A stretch of 64,000 bases of DNA from Legionellaceae bacterium (GCA_018061965.1 JAGOTG010000002.1:124001-188000), one strand, 5' to 3'. Counted from the stretch's first letter, positions 35,628 to 45,538 are shown. A program made the numbers and translations. The notes: generated by a model not told the origin, from the sequence alone.

Positions 35628-36291
35628 GAGCCTCTCCAGTATGTGTCACTTGATTCCGCACATATAATGGTAACGCCTCCGCTGCGGTCACAGCGCTGCA
35701 CTCTCCACTTTGTACCAAGCGAATCAAAGTTTCCGCTTTGGGATACATCGCATAATGCGCGATGAATTTCTTTTTTAAATCTGCAAGCCAATGAGGAAGG
35801 TACGGTTCTAGACCCCAACCGGCTAAAACAATGGGGTGCGTATCCAAGATCTGCACCGCGGACACCGGATCAACCCGAATATCTGCCTGAGTTAAAGGGC
35901 CATCCGGAGGATAGTAAGCCCAATAAATTTCTTGCATCCGCGCATCCCCACACGCCAAAACCCCGCAATCAGCCTGCTGCGCTCGCGCTTGAAAAGCAAT
36001 TGCTTGCATACTACTTACCCCAAAAACAGGTAAATCATGAGCATATGCGAATGCTTTAGCAATACTGCAGGCAATGCGTAATCCCGTGAAACTGCCCGGT
36101 CCTGCATCAAAGACAATACCCTGTAGAGCCGACCACTGTAATGACTGCTCTTGCATCAAGGTTTGGATCATAGGTAGCAAATTCTGAGCATGTTGGCGTA
36201 CGCCTATTTGCTCTAAGCTGTGAATGCGGTCACCCAGAGATAGCGCAACACTGGCTATTTCAGTTGAAGTATCAATTGCAAGTAAGTTCAT
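35620..36291 (-). CDS. tsaB: tRNA t6A biosynthesis protein TsaB
   Basis: 223 residues of the YeaZ/ASKHA fold: [17 protein letters not shown] at the N-terminus, [24 protein letters not shown] (the family hallmark GPGSFTGLR) and [14 protein letters not shown]. TsaB acts with TsaD and TsaE to attach threonylcarbamoyl to A37 of ANN-decoding tRNAs. It overlaps yoaA by 4 bases upstream and the Trm112-like gene downstream. Confidence 0.94.
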   Translation of the reverse strand: MNLLAIDTSTEIASVALSLGDRIHSLEQIGVRQHAQNLLPMIQTLMQEQSLQWSALQGIVFDAGPGSFTGLRIACSIAKAFAYAHDLPVFGVSSMQAIAFQARAQQADCGVLACGDARMQEIYWAYYPPDGPLTQADIRVDPVSAVQILDTHPIVLAGWGLEPYLPHWLADLKKKFIAHYAMYPKAETLIRLVQSGECSAVTAAEALPLYVRNQVTHTGEAHG

Positions 36292-38249
36292 TTCTTAAAA
36301 CCACGTTCAATAAAATCCAATACCGTCTGTTCATGCCTAGTTTTGCGCATCATAGGTAAACTAGCAAAAATATGTTCCCCGTAAGCACGCCCTGTTAAGC
36401 GTGGATCGGCAAGCATTAAGACACCTCGGTCACTGACATCCCGAATCAAACGCCCTACCCCTTGCTTCAAAGCCAATACTGCCGCGGGCAAGGACAACTC
36501 CGCAAATCCCGATGAACCTTGTGCCTGATAAAACTGGGCTTTTCCCTGCAAAACCGGATCTTTGGGATTAAGAAAAGGAATTTTATCAATGATAACACAG
36601 GATAAAGCCTCTCCTTTCACATCCACTCCTTCCCAAAAAGTAGCTGTCCCTAACAACACAGCATTACCCAGCTCACGAAAACGCGCCAATAATATCGGCT
36701 TGGCTTCTTCACCTTGTACCAACAATGGAAAACTCAGATGTGGACGTAAGCGTTTTGCCATATCTTGCAAAGCACGGTGACTAGTAAATAAGAAAAAACA
36801 ACGTCCTCCACAAGCAATAATAACGGGCAATACCTTGTTCAAAAGGACATCATAATACCGCAAATTGTTGGGATCAGGTAGACCACGGGGTAAATAAAGC
36901 AACGATTGTTCCATAAAATCAAAAGGGCTGGGAAACTGCATAGTCAATGGTGAGTCCAAACCCAATGGTTTGGTAAAACAGGCAAATGAATTGGCCAAAG
37001 TCAGCGTCGCCGAAGTAAAAATGTAAGCACAAGCATAGCGAGTTAATAGCTGTTTAAAATCAGCGGCAATATCTAATGGCGTCTGATGAAATACCACACT
37101 CCGTTTGAATTTTTCTACCCAAGGAATTTGACTAACGTCCAAGTGACTAAACTGTTGGATAAGCGGATATAAGGACGCCAAACGACTTTTACACTGGGTT
37201 AATTCAGGCTCATCACTCGCTTGTGCAGGCGGCATAGTCCCCACCCACTGCGCCATAAACTCTAAAAACTCAACCCAAGCTGGTTGAAATGTTGGGATAT
37301 TACGCACCCTTTTCCAAGCACAGCTTCCTTCAGGAAGGGCCAACCAGAGCTTATCTAAGATTTGGTCAAGGACCACTGACCATTGTTTCCAAGGATAATT
37401 GATCAAATCTAAAGTTGGCCACGCACGTAACATATCATCAAACAATTCACGTATTTGCCGGGTCCCAAATTGAGCACCATAAAAACCCTCTGCAATGTCT
37501 GCCAATTGATGGGCTTCATCAAAGATAACAGCGCCAACTTGAGGCAATAACTCACCAAATCCCTCTTCTTTCAAGCGCGAATCAGCAAAGAAAATATGAT
37601 GATTGATCACCACCACGTCCGCAGTAATGGCGCGTTTTCTTGCTTGCATCAAAAAGCATGTGTCATAGTCATCACAGGCACGCCCCAAACAATTTTCAGT
37701 CGTCGATGTGACAAACGGCCACGCCAGAGAATCTTCACGTAAATTGGGTAACTCACTGCGCTCACCATGCGTCAATTGCGACAATTTTTCGCGTACATAT
37801 GCGATATCTTGCGCACAAGCGACCGATTGGAGCTGACCTTCTTCTGCATACAGTTGCGTGCGATGGCGACAGATATAATTACTACGCCCTTTCAGGTTTT
37901 GGACTTGAGTAGACAAACCCAAGGCTTGAATCAATAACGGTAAATCCTTATGCACCAATTGATCTTGCAACGTTTTGGTTGCAGTTGAAACCACCACTTT
38001 TTTGCCACTAAGTAAACAAGGAATCAAATAGGCAAAAGTCTTGCCCGTCCCAGTCCCCGCCTCAATGACGAGGGTACTTTGTTGCAGAATGGCTTCGGAA
38101 ATAGTCTTAGCCAAAGCGCTTTGCTGTGGGCGCGCTACAAACTCAGGTATCGCTGTACTCAGCCGCCCGCCTGGCGCAAACAAAGTTTCACATTTAGCCT
38201 GCAAATCTACTGGATACACTGTCGGGGTCGTTATTTTTTCTCCGGCCAC
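36288..38249 (-). CDS. yoaA: DinG/YoaA-family ATP-dependent DNA helicase
   Basis: 653 residues from a GTG start at 38249. Motifs: [17 protein letters not shown] (Walker A), [12 protein letters not shown] (DEAH box), TSATLTL, and [13 protein letters not shown] (VI). Four cysteines in SNYICRHR, then [16 protein letters not shown], would ligate the Fe-S cluster of the XPD/DinG family. It unwinds DNA 5' to 3' in repair. The start overlaps fdxA by 19 bases and the stop overlaps tsaB by 4. The yoaA-tsaB pairing is seen in other gammaproteobacteria. Confidence 0.92.
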   Translation of the reverse strand: MAGEKITTPTVYPVDLQAKCETLFAPGGRLSTAIPEFVARPQQSALAKTISEAILQQSTLVIEAGTGTGKTFAYLIPCLLSGKKVVVSTATKTLQDQLVHKDLPLLIQALGLSTQVQNLKGRSNYICRHRTQLYAEEGQLQSVACAQDIAYVREKLSQLTHGERSELPNLREDSLAWPFVTSTTENCLGRACDDYDTCFLMQARKRAITADVVVINHHIFFADSRLKEEGFGELLPQVGAVIFDEAHQLADIAEGFYGAQFGTRQIRELFDDMLRAWPTLDLINYPWKQWSVVLDQILDKLWLALPEGSCAWKRVRNIPTFQPAWVEFLEFMAQWVGTMPPAQASDEPELTQCKSRLASLYPLIQQFSHLDVSQIPWVEKFKRSVVFHQTPLDIAADFKQLLTRYACAYIFTSATLTLANSFACFTKPLGLDSPLTMQFPSPFDFMEQSLLYLPRGLPDPNNLRYYDVLLNKVLPVIIACGGRCFFLFTSHRALQDMAKRLRPHLSFPLLVQGEEAKPILLARFRELGNAVLLGTATFWEGVDVKGEALSCVIIDKIPFLNPKDPVLQGKAQFYQAQGSSGFAELSLPAAVLALKQGVGRLIRDVSDRGVLMLADPRLTGRAYGEHIFASLPMMRKTRHEQTVLDFIERGFKK

Positions 38250-38572
38250 TCGCGTTCAAGGTGCTCGCGTTTGTTGCTTACGTTTTCCCACGATTTGGCA
38301 TCTGGCAGACCTTCTTTTTTAGCGGTAATATTTGGCCAATCTGGACTTAATTCAGCATTCAATTGCAGAAAAATTCGTTGATCTTCAGACAAATCGTCTT
38401 CTGACTTGATCGCTTCAATAGGACATTCTGGTTCACACAAGGCACAATCAATGCATTCATCAGGATTAATGACCAAAAAATTAGGTCCTTCATAAAAACA
38501 ATCAACTGGACACACTTCTACACAATCCGTGTATTTGCATTTGATACAGTTTTCAGTCACAACAAAAGTCAT
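38231..38572 (-). CDS. fdxA: Seven-iron ferredoxin FdxA
   Basis: 113 residues. [28 protein letters not shown], and [19 protein letters not shown] give the cysteines of a 3Fe-4S and a 4Fe-4S cluster, followed by the long helical C-terminus of Azotobacter FdI-type proteins. It is an electron carrier of uncertain partner. AAGGA precedes the ATG. First gene of the overlapping fdxA-yoaA-tsaB-Trm112 run. Confidence 0.94.
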   Translation of the reverse strand: MTFVVTENCIKCKYTDCVEVCPVDCFYEGPNFLVINPDECIDCALCEPECPIEAIKSEDDLSEDQRIFLQLNAELSPDWPNITAKKEGLPDAKSWENVSNKREHLEREWPEKK

Positions 38573-38648
38573 GGTATGATCCTTTTTCCGAGGATTAATA
38601 TAACCGTAATCATAGCTGATTTAGGGCTGGTCGAAAAGAGCAGATATT

Positions 38649-38702
38649 GTTGGGCCTTGGGCCTTGGGCCAACGATATTTTCTGTTGGCCCAAGGCCCAA
38701 CC
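38649..38702. repeat. Palindromic repeat, GTTGGGCCTTGGCCCAAC family
   Basis: GTTGGGCCTTGGGCC and GGCCCAAGGCCCAAC ends; the left arm contains an internal tandem duplication of GGGCCTT. It sits in the divergent fdxA / 2H-phosphoesterase gap. Confidence 0.75.
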
Positions 38703-38729
38703 TTGTGACATTATGTAAGGACCCGTCCA

Positions 38730-39275
38730 ATGCCTAGATACAACCTAGCTCTTATCCCAGCCAACAACTCCGACCAATTCATTCTATATGCACAAACACT
38801 CTCTAATACCGCACCTGCTGATAAATATCTCATCGGCAGAGGCGCCTCGATTCCACATGTATCGTTATGCCATTTTGACAGCGACAGTGACCAAATTGAA
38901 CCTATCTGGCAGCAAGTACAGGATTTAGCCATCCCAGCATTACCTCTGACGTTTGATCACCATCTCAGTAAAGCTTTCTCAGGGAATCCCAAATACGTAA
39001 ATATTGTTTGGGTATCCTTAATCCCGGATAATAAAGCAGAATTAAAAAATCTCCATTTGGCCATTGCTGATATCATCAAAGTACCGCTGAACGCCGCATT
39101 TGAGCATTACGATCCGCACATGACCTTATTCAATAGCCGTTCAAAGGTAGCCTGCGCGCAATTTAACAAACATCCCCACATTGTTCCCGCATTCGAAGAT
39201 GATTTTGTGATTGCTTTAGGCGCCACTGATGAAGTAGGGCAACTGATCGACATCCGAAACACGGTTAGAAAATAG
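38730..39275 (+). CDS. 2H phosphoesterase-like protein
   Basis: 181 residues. Two HxT/S-type motifs about 80 residues apart, PHVSLCHF (about 46-53) and PHMTLFNS (about 131-138), define the 2H (2'-5' RNA ligase, cyclic phosphodiesterase) fold. Typical members act on 2'-phosphate or cyclic phosphate ends of RNA or nucleotides. AAGGA lies 8 bases before the ATG. It is transcribed alone. Substrate unknown. Confidence 0.72.
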   Translation: MPRYNLALIPANNSDQFILYAQTLSNTAPADKYLIGRGASIPHVSLCHFDSDSDQIEPIWQQVQDLAIPALPLTFDHHLSKAFSGNPKYVNIVWVSLIPDNKAELKNLHLAIADIIKVPLNAAFEHYDPHMTLFNSRSKVACAQFNKHPHIVPAFEDDFVIALGATDEVGQLIDIRNTVRK

Positions 39276-39430
39276 ACTTCTTGCATAACCTGCGCCTTTT
39301 GTTTTATTACGGGGTTACAAACGTTTCTGCGGTGCTCATTGACACAGGTAAACGCCGCTCCTCGAAATGGTGGTGCCTGGCACTAAATCAAAATTCACAG
39401 CTTATGCAAGAAGTGTAATTAGATACCCGC

Positions 39431-39490
39431 TCATTCCCCTTCTCCCCGCAGGGGGAGAAGGTGTCACAAAGCGACTGATGAGTGGGGGGG
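39431..39490. repeat. Repeat copy of the CCCCTTCTCC family
   Basis: CCCCTTCTCC and GGGGAGAAGG form a tight hairpin followed by GTGTCACAAAGCGACTGATG, matching the copy at 48089-48136 and the inner part of 35321-35440. A separate weak inverted pair (CTTCTTGCATAA near 39279 and TTATGCAAGAAG near 39404) lies just upstream. The 39276-39501 gap has no gene. Confidence 0.6.
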
Positions 39491-39501
39491 GTAAAAAAAT
39501 T

Positions 39502-39590
39502 TGGTGCCCAGGGCCGGAATCGAACCGGCATGAGATTTTATACTCGAGGGATTTTAAATCCCTTGCGTCTACCTGTTTCGCCACCTGGGC
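39502..39590 (-). tRNA. leuZ: tRNA-Leu (anticodon TAA)
   Basis: The minus strand folds as a class II tRNA: acceptor GCCCAGG and CCTGGGC, D-arm, anticodon loop GGATTTAAAATCC with TAA, a long variable arm (CTCGAGTATAAAATCTCATG region), T-loop GGTTCGATTCC, and an encoded CCA. It is last in a Gly-Cys-Leu tRNA set after pgsA, the same order as Escherichia coli glyW-cysT-leuZ. Confidence 0.95.
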
Positions 39591-39655
39591 TTATATTAAA
39601 GCGTTTACGCCTTACACTAAAGCAAAACTCACAACAGATGCAAGCACTTTAGTAT

Positions 39656-39729
39656 TGGAGGCTGAGGCCGGAATCGAACCGGCGTCCGCGGCTTTGCAGG
39701 CCGCTGCATAACCACTCTGCCACACAGCC
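39656..39729 (-). tRNA. cysT: tRNA-Cys (anticodon GCA)
   Basis: The minus strand gives GGCTGTGTGGCAGAGTGG, anticodon stem-loop GCGGCCTGCAAAGCCGC with GCA, T-arm GCCGGTTCGATTCCGGC and encoded CCA. One U-U mismatch appears in the acceptor stem. Middle member of the Gly-Cys-Leu set. Confidence 0.95.
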
Positions 39730-39769
39730 GTAAAAGGTATATAAAAAAAGCGACTATTGTCGCTTTCTA

Positions 39770-39844
39770 TGGAGCGGGAAACGAGGTTCGAACTCGCGAC
39801 CCCAACCTTGGCAAGGTTGTGCTCTACCACTGAGCTATTCCCGC
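39770..39844 (-). tRNA. glyW: tRNA-Gly (anticodon GCC)
   Basis: The minus strand reads GCGGGAATAGCTCAGTGG, anticodon stem-loop CAACCTTGCCAAGGTTG with GCC, T-arm CGAGTTCGAACCTCG and encoded CCA. It is 40 bases after the pgsA stop and first of three tRNAs, the same order as in Escherichia coli. Confidence 0.96.
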
Positions 39845-39884
39845 CTATTTACCGAAATGAATTCTACCTGAAATCATCCTTCTG

Positions 39885-40460
39885 TCAAGGCATGAGTTCA
39901 CTTTTTTTAGTGAGTTCTGGCCAAGCAATTTTCAAGTACTCTATCATTGACCAAATGGTTAAAATTGCTGCCACATATAATAGTCCCGTACCCAAGAGAC
40001 CATACCAAGTCAAGCTCTGGTGAAAAGCCAGCAATAAGGTAATCGCCACCATTTGCAACGTCGTTTTGACCTTTCCAACATAAGACACCGCCATACTGGC
40101 ACGTTGACCCAGTTCTGCCATCCATTCTCTTAACGCTGAAATCACAATTTCGCGTCCAACAATAACGATAGCAGGGATAGTAATATACTGTAATTGAGGA
40201 GAGCCAACCAATAATAGTAAACTTGCCGATACCAATAATTTGTCCGCTACCGGATCGAAAAAGGCGCCAAACGAAGAAAGCTGTTCCAATTTTCGAGCCA
40301 GAAAGCCATCGAGCCAATCCGTAAAACACGCAAAAGCAAATAGGACTGCCGCAAGATAATGCGCCCAAACAAAGGGGAGAAAAAAAACAACCACGAAAAT
40401 GGGAATGATTGCAATCCGTAACAAGGTCAATAAATTCGGCCATCCAATCGAAAAAATCAT
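39885..40460 (-). CDS. pgsA: CDP-diacylglycerol--glycerol-3-phosphate 3-phosphatidyltransferase
   Basis: 191 residues with the CDP-alcohol phosphotransferase motif in FTDWLDGFLARKLEQLSSFG followed by FDPVADKLL, and four or more membrane helices. It makes phosphatidylglycerol phosphate, the first committed step to phosphatidylglycerol and cardiolipin, in the inner membrane. It directly follows the HAD gene (stop and ATG separated by no full codon) and precedes the three tRNAs. Confidence 0.95.
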   Translation of the reverse strand: MIFSIGWPNLLTLLRIAIIPIFVVVFFLPFVWAHYLAAVLFAFACFTDWLDGFLARKLEQLSSFGAFFDPVADKLLVSASLLLLVGSPQLQYITIPAIVIVGREIVISALREWMAELGQRASMAVSYVGKVKTTLQMVAITLLLAFHQSLTWYGLLGTGLLYVAAILTIWSMIEYLKIAWPELTKKSELMP

Positions 40461-41117
40461 TTAATTATCCTTAATATACTGAAGTAATTGTTGGTAATCA
40501 TGCATCACATCATTCGCACCCGCAGCGCGTAGCATAGGCTCTTCCATTTGAAAAAAATCCATGCCAATCGCATAAACATCCAGCGCCCTAGCCATTTCCA
40601 TATCGGAAGAAGAATCTCCTACCATCAACGTTTGCTGTGCAGAAACACCACATGCCGTCATGATCTCTTCGAGCATTTGCGGACAAGGTTTAGCAGGCAC
40701 TTCAGATGCCGAACGTGTAATATGAATATAGGGCTCCAAGCCACTGATCCGTAAAACCCGTGCTAAGCCCTGCGCGCTTTTATTGGTCGCAATGGCCAAC
40801 TGCATGCCCGACTGGTGCAGCCACTGAATCAGTTCTGCCACCCCGCTAATCAACGCCACCTTGGCAGAGACTGCAAAGAGCGCTGTCTGTACTTCAGCGC
40901 ATAAATCCTCTTGTTGATGCGAAGAAATAGTCGGAAACAATTTTTTCACAGCGGTCGCCAAACCGTAACGAATAGTCAAGCGCGCAGTACTCAAATCAAA
41001 GTTTGGCAAATGTAAGCGCTCAGCCGCTTTTGCCAATGCAATGATCATATACCCCAGGCCACTTTCAGCAATGGTGCCTTCCCAATCAAACACCACTAAT
41101 TGATAACGCTGCAACAC
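40461..41117 (-). CDS. HAD-superfamily phosphatase, phosphoglycolate phosphatase-like
   Basis: 218 residues of the HAD subfamily IA. Motif I reads VVFDWEGTIAESG, with Glu where DxDGT normally has the second Asp; motif II is ATNKSAQ; motif III includes the Lys of VPAKPCPQM; motif IV is MVGDSSSDMEMA. The Asp-to-Glu change at the general acid/base is unusual and may alter activity. It lies between rluC and pgsA, as related HAD genes often lie beside rluC. Substrate unknown. Confidence 0.85.
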   Translation of the reverse strand: MLQRYQLVVFDWEGTIAESGLGYMIIALAKAAERLHLPNFDLSTARLTIRYGLATAVKKLFPTISSHQQEDLCAEVQTALFAVSAKVALISGVAELIQWLHQSGMQLAIATNKSAQGLARVLRISGLEPYIHITRSASEVPAKPCPQMLEEIMTACGVSAQQTLMVGDSSSDMEMARALDVYAIGMDFFQMEEPMLRAAGANDVMHDYQQLLQYIKDN

Positions 41118-41153
41118 TTATGTTGATCTCCTATTGAGAATATTCAACCAAAC

Positions 41154-41238
41154 TGTCATCCCCGCGCAGGCAGGGATCCATTACTGATTGGGTAGTATAC
41201 CAATCTAAGAATGGCTTCCCGCCTACGCGGGAATGACA
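41154..41238. repeat. Palindromic repeat of the GIY-YIG-flanking family
   Basis: TGTCATCCCCGCGCAGGC and GCCTACGCGGGAATGACA form inverted ends of an 85-bp unit. The GCGTAGGC-type core is the same as in the 60-bp arms at 22160-22219 and 22630-22689. No gene lies inside. It separates the HAD gene and rluC. Confidence 0.7.
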
Positions 41239-41264
41239 CAGTTCCTTGAATACGATTCTCCCCT

Positions 41265-42209
41265 TCAACTATCTCGGCGAAATATCTGCAATGCCTGTGC
41301 AAAAGTTGCGTCGGGCTCTGCTTCAAAATGATAAAGTTGTCCATTGAGAGTAAACTGGATCGCATGAGCATGTAAATACATCCGTGCTTTTAAGTCTCGC
41401 AAAGCGGGTAATGTCTGCACTTTACCATATTTTTGATCCCCAAGAATAGGATGACCCATCTTAGCAGCATGTACTCGAATTTGATGGGTCCGCCCCGTTT
41501 TCGGTTGCGCTTCTACCCAACAAGCATCGGCATAATTTTCCAGCAATTTAAATTGAGTTTGGGAGCTTTTACCTGTCGGATCCGCAAACACCATGCGCTC
41601 ACCCGATTGTAAAATAGATTTTAACAAAGGCACATCCACCATCACTGACGTTCTACCCTGCCAAGCACCCACCAACACTGTCCAATAGGTTTTTTGAACC
41701 TCACGCGCTGCCAGCAATGCTTGAATAGCGCGCAAACACGATCTTTTTTTGGCCATCAATAAGCAGCCCGACGTTTCTTTATCCAAACGGTGGATCAATT
41801 CTAAATAGGTCAAATCGGGACGAATTTGGCGCATAGCTTCTATGACACCCAAATTGACCCCACTCCCGCCATGTACCGCCAACCCTGCCGGTTTGGCCAA
41901 AACCAATAAACGATCATCTTCGAAAATAATATTATTTAATAAGCATGCGCTCAAGCCAGGACTAGGATCAACCATTTTGGTCTGTGCTGAACGAATAGGT
42001 GGAATGCGCACCGCATCCCCTGCGACCAAACGGTCTGACGGTTTCACCCGCTTGCTATTGATTCTTACTTCTCCACTCCGAATAATGCGATAAATATGAC
42101 TTTTGGGTACCCCTTTTAACACGCGGAGTAAATAATTATCCAAACGTTGCCCTTCTTCCTCTAATATAATCGTCGCATAGCGCACCGAGTTTTGTGCATC
42201 ATTCTGCAT
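41265..42209 (-). CDS. rluC: 23S rRNA pseudouridine synthase RluC
   Basis: 314 residues from the ATG at 42209, which has AGAGGA upstream; an in-frame ATG at 42227 adds six residues. An S4 domain (QRLDNYLLRVLKGVPKSHIY, SGEVRINSKRVKP) is followed by the RluA-type catalytic domain with HRLDKETSGCLLMAK (catalytic Asp) and [10 protein letters not shown]. It modifies uridines 955, 2504 and 2580 of 23S rRNA in Escherichia coli. Divergent from rne, the same arrangement as in Escherichia coli. Confidence 0.93.
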   Translation of the reverse strand: MQNDAQNSVRYATIILEEEGQRLDNYLLRVLKGVPKSHIYRIIRSGEVRINSKRVKPSDRLVAGDAVRIPPIRSAQTKMVDPSPGLSACLLNNIIFEDDRLLVLAKPAGLAVHGGSGVNLGVIEAMRQIRPDLTYLELIHRLDKETSGCLLMAKKRSCLRAIQALLAAREVQKTYWTVLVGAWQGRTSVMVDVPLLKSILQSGERMVFADPTGKSSQTQFKLLENYADACWVEAQPKTGRTHQIRVHAAKMGHPILGDQKYGKVQTLPALRDLKARMYLHAHAIQFTLNGQLYHFEAEPDATFAQALQIFRRDS

Positions 42210-42227
42210 CCAAGTCTTTCCTCTCAT

Positions 42228-42550
42228 GGTTTTTTCTGGTATGATTATACACTTAAGTGTGTGCGTGGCTAGGACATGTTTGTCATAGGCCAGCAGAGTT
42301 TTAAAAAGAATTGCGCATTACTTAGGTCAAAGTCTTTCACCTATTAAAGTACCAGAGCCAAATTGAATATATATTTTGAAACCCACGCATGCCAAACATG
42401 CGATATCATTCTAAAACATGAGTCTTCGAATCCGAAGACAGTATACGTGCGGTCCCTCACTAGGCTTCTTCGGACATTTACCGTTGAACATGGAAACTTT
42501 AAAAAATTTAACAAGGCTTAAGTTAAGGCGCCCTATTGAGGGTTAGAAAA
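42228..42550 (+). other. Long rne leader / rluC-rne divergent region
   Basis: 323 bases without a gene. A 7-bp hairpin GTCTTCG / CGAAGAC with loop AATC lies at 42422-42439, followed by a second potential pairing with GGCTTCTTCGG near 42473. RNase E commonly controls its own mRNA through a long structured 5' leader; this region could do so here, which is inference. I cannot fix the promoter with confidence. Confidence 0.35.
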
Positions 42551-44452
42551 ATGGCTAGTATAGAGAAAATGTTAATCAATGCCACGCAAACTGAAGAGAT
42601 CCGTGTTGCGCTGGTAAAAAATAATCACCTTTATGATTTGGACATAGAATGTCCTGCAGAAGTTAAAAAGAAAGGCAACATCTACAAAGCGGTCGTTACC
42701 CGTCGGGAACCCAGCTTAGACGCGGTATTTGTTGAATATGGCTCTAAACGCCAGGGATTTCTCCCTTTAAAAGAAATTGCCCCCACCTATTTTTGCAAAC
42801 AACCCAATGCCAACGATGAAAAACCTGCCATCACGAGCTTGATTCGTGAAGGCCAAGAATTGCTCATCCAAGTTGACAAAGAAGAACGTGGCAACAAGGG
42901 TGCTGCGCTGACCACTTACATCACCTTAGCAGGCTGCTATTTGGTGTTGATGCCAAACAGCCCACGTTCTGGCGGCATTTCTCGTCGGATTGAAGGGGAT
43001 GATCGCGATGAGTTAAAAGAAACGTTGAATGCGTTGAATATGGCTGAAGACATGGGCCTCATCATTCGCACTGCGGGCGTGGGGAAAAGCCAGGAAGAAT
43101 TGCAAGGCGATTTGGACATGCTCTATCATCAGTGGCAAGCCATTAAACATGCCTATCAAACCCAATTAGCCCCCTGTTTGATTCATCAGGAAGGCGATGT
43201 CATCATTCGATCTATTCGGGATAATTTGCGCAAATCCATTGATGAAATCATCATTGACGACCAAATTTCTTACGTCAAAGCCAAACAATATATTGAACAA
43301 GTCAAGCCCGACTTTCTACCGAATTTAAAGTTGTATCACAACACGATTCCTTTGTTTAATTTTTATCAAATTGAAAGTCAGATAGAAACTGCTTATAAAC
43401 GTGAAGTGCCCTTACCATCTGGTGGCGCATTGGTCATTGATCGTACAGAAGCATTGGTATCCATTGACATCAACTCAGCGAAAGCCACAGGCGGTGCTGA
43501 CATTGAAGCCACTGCACTCAATACCAATTTAGAAGCAGCGGATGAAATTGCACGACAATTACGTCTTCGCGATTTGGGCGGTTTGGTGGTGATTGATTTC
43601 ATTGACATGGGCGCCTCTAAAAACCAACGTGATGTTGAGAATCGCTTAAAAGAAGCTTTGAAAGCTGACCGAGCGCGGATTCAAGTAGGTCGCATTTCAC
43701 GCTTTGGGCTCTTAGAGATGTCGCGGCAACGGCTGCGTTTATCATTGGGAGAAAACGCTCAAGAAGTATGCCCACGGTGCGAAGGACGTGGCACGGTACG
43801 AAATATTCAATCTAGTAGTCTTTCCATCATCCGTTTGATTGAAGAAGAAGCGTTAAAAGAAAAAATCATCGAAATTCAGGTCCAGTTGCCTGTCGATATT
43901 GCGACATTCATTATCAATGAAAAACGTGAGTTTATTTTAAATATTGAAAAACGCCACAGTGTAAGAGTCTTGGTGATTGCCAATCCGTATTTACATTCTC
44001 CTCAATACAATATTACTAAAATCAAAGAAGATGGCAGCAACAAATCTAGAAAACCCAGTTACACGTTGATTCAGCAACCTGAGCTTGAGATCGCACATGC
44101 TTTGCCTGCAACGCAGATTGATGAACCTGCGGTCAAATCTTTCGACCAACAAGCATTCAAAAATCAAAACACGTTGAATTTCTTGCAAAGACTGATGCAA
44201 AAACTATTTGGACCAGACATGGAAAAATCAGCGCAGACTGCGTCTAAACAAACAAGCAATGAGCAAAATTCTTCTCAAGCGAGAACATCTAAACCAAACC
44301 CCAACTCTGCCAACAGAAGACGACCACCCGCTTCTCAACAACAACGGCGCTCCGCAGTGCCTAACCGCAAAAAACCCCAAGGCCAACCCACGGCAACGCA
44401 AAACAAGCCGGAGCCAAAGTCTGAGCCTGTTAAAAAAAATCCAGTGGAGTAG
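42551..44452 (+). CDS. rne: Ribonuclease E
   Basis: 633 residues from the ATG at 42551 (GAGGG 8 bases upstream; an upstream TTG at 42536 is less likely). The S1 domain (NIYKAVVTRREPSLDAVFVEYGSKRQGFL), the 5' sensor/RNase H region, and catalytic Asps in LVSIDINSAKA and LVVIDFIDMGA are present, with the zinc-link CPRCEG. The C-terminal tail is only about 110 residues, Pro/Gln/Lys-rich, so the large degradosome scaffold of Escherichia coli is missing. The core nuclease for mRNA decay and rRNA/tRNA maturation. Confidence 0.95.
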   Translation: MASIEKMLINATQTEEIRVALVKNNHLYDLDIECPAEVKKKGNIYKAVVTRREPSLDAVFVEYGSKRQGFLPLKEIAPTYFCKQPNANDEKPAITSLIREGQELLIQVDKEERGNKGAALTTYITLAGCYLVLMPNSPRSGGISRRIEGDDRDELKETLNALNMAEDMGLIIRTAGVGKSQEELQGDLDMLYHQWQAIKHAYQTQLAPCLIHQEGDVIIRSIRDNLRKSIDEIIIDDQISYVKAKQYIEQVKPDFLPNLKLYHNTIPLFNFYQIESQIETAYKREVPLPSGGALVIDRTEALVSIDINSAKATGGADIEATALNTNLEAADEIARQLRLRDLGGLVVIDFIDMGASKNQRDVENRLKEALKADRARIQVGRISRFGLLEMSRQRLRLSLGENAQEVCPRCEGRGTVRNIQSSSLSIIRLIEEEALKEKIIEIQVQLPVDIATFIINEKREFILNIEKRHSVRVLVIANPYLHSPQYNITKIKEDGSNKSRKPSYTLIQQPELEIAHALPATQIDEPAVKSFDQQAFKNQNTLNFLQRLMQKLFGPDMEKSAQTASKQTSNEQNSSQARTSKPNPNSANRRRPPASQQQRRSAVPNRKKPQGQPTATQNKPEPKSEPVKKNPVE

Positions 44453-44467
44453 AGATAGTCATGTAAT

Positions 44468-44561
44468 GTAGGTTGGGCCTTGGCCCAACACCAAAGCGCA
44501 GCGCATCATTTAACAAATTAACGGAGCGATGAGCTCTTTGTTGGGCCAAGGCCCAACCTAC
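44468..44561. repeat. Palindromic repeat, GTTGGGCCTTGGCCCAAC family, long form
   Basis: GTAGGTTGGGCC and GGCCCAACCTAC end a 94-bp inverted repeat with a longer core (about 50 bases) than other copies. It is the only feature I can support in the gap 44453-44816; the remainder is AT-rich and presumably holds the promoter of the next gene. Confidence 0.8.
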
Positions 44562-44816
44562 CATAAACCTATCTCTCACAAAGCACAGAATGACCTACAA
44601 AGAACAGGCGACTCACCGGGTAAAATGCCTAAAAAAACCAAACACTGTAAAAAAAAACTGTTTCAAGGCTAGCTTTCCTATTGAAAAAAATTTATAATGC
44701 GCACATTGTGCATGCTCGAACGTACAATATTGGTTTTTATATGACAGTAAGTTGTATTAATACACATGTCACTATAAGCGCCGTGCGCTACTAACTTATA
44801 GATGGGGATTTATAAA

Positions 44817-45521
44817 ATGACAATGAGAAAACAAGAATTAATTGCTGCAGCGAAATCTGGCACTCCAGAAGGTTTCATAGCTTATAATAGCGATAAGGCA
44901 GCTGATGCTTTTGCTAAATTAACTATTGCTGAAGCCACAATGACTAGACTAGCTTATGCTGGCACCCAGTATGGCCGATACACTGCAACCACAGCTGTTC
45001 TTGCTGTTACAGGTCTGTATTTAGGTTCATTGTTGTTCGCACCAGCTTTGATTCCTTTTGGTTTGGCTGCAATCACAACTACTTGGTTAAAATATACCGT
45101 TGCTACTGCAATGTTAGGTGTAGTTGCATTCAGTGGTACTATCTTCCTAAAAACGACTTACAATGAGTTCCTAAAATTGGCTCACCGTGTTACGGATAAA
45201 GAACTTACAAATCATGATCTTGCTTTGTTGGTATCTGCTGTCGTTGCTGGTTTCGGCGTTGTAGGCATGATGTATGCATTCCCAACTATGTTACCTCTTT
45301 TGGGTACATTAGGTACGTATACGAAAGCTGCTACTGCTACAGTGATTACTTCTGCTTCTGTAGCAGCTGGTTTTGCTGCTTTCTTTGGTCGTCCACGGCC
45401 TGCTACTGGTGGAGCTTCAACATCTGAGTTGCATCATAAATCATCATTACTAGCGGGTGACCATGAAGTCGATCAACGTGACGAGCTAGAAGGAACTAGT
45501 GGTTTTCGCCGCACCGCATAA
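44817..45521 (+). CDS. Unrecognised membrane protein, 234 residues
   Basis: Start at the ATG at 44817 is favoured by GGGG 9 bases upstream; an ATG at 44802 has no ribosome-binding site. Two pairs of hydrophobic segments are visible (about 50-75 and 85-110; 140-165 and 170-195), rich in Ala, Thr and Val, with a charged tail. No family recognised. Codons are unusually rich in GCT and ACT compared with neighbours, which could mean high expression or a different origin. A strong terminator follows. Confidence 0.6.
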   Translation: MTMRKQELIAAAKSGTPEGFIAYNSDKAADAFAKLTIAEATMTRLAYAGTQYGRYTATTAVLAVTGLYLGSLLFAPALIPFGLAAITTTWLKYTVATAMLGVVAFSGTIFLKTTYNEFLKLAHRVTDKELTNHDLALLVSAVVAGFGVVGMMYAFPTMLPLLGTLGTYTKAATATVITSASVAAGFAAFFGRPRPATGGASTSELHHKSSLLAGDHEVDQRDELEGTSGFRRTA

Positions 45522-45538
45522 TAATGTCTAAATCTATC

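Noticed and set aside
39907..40443. 178-codon minus-strand frame inside pgsA
   Set aside because: Out-of-frame shadow; pgsA in the neighbouring frame carries the conserved motif.
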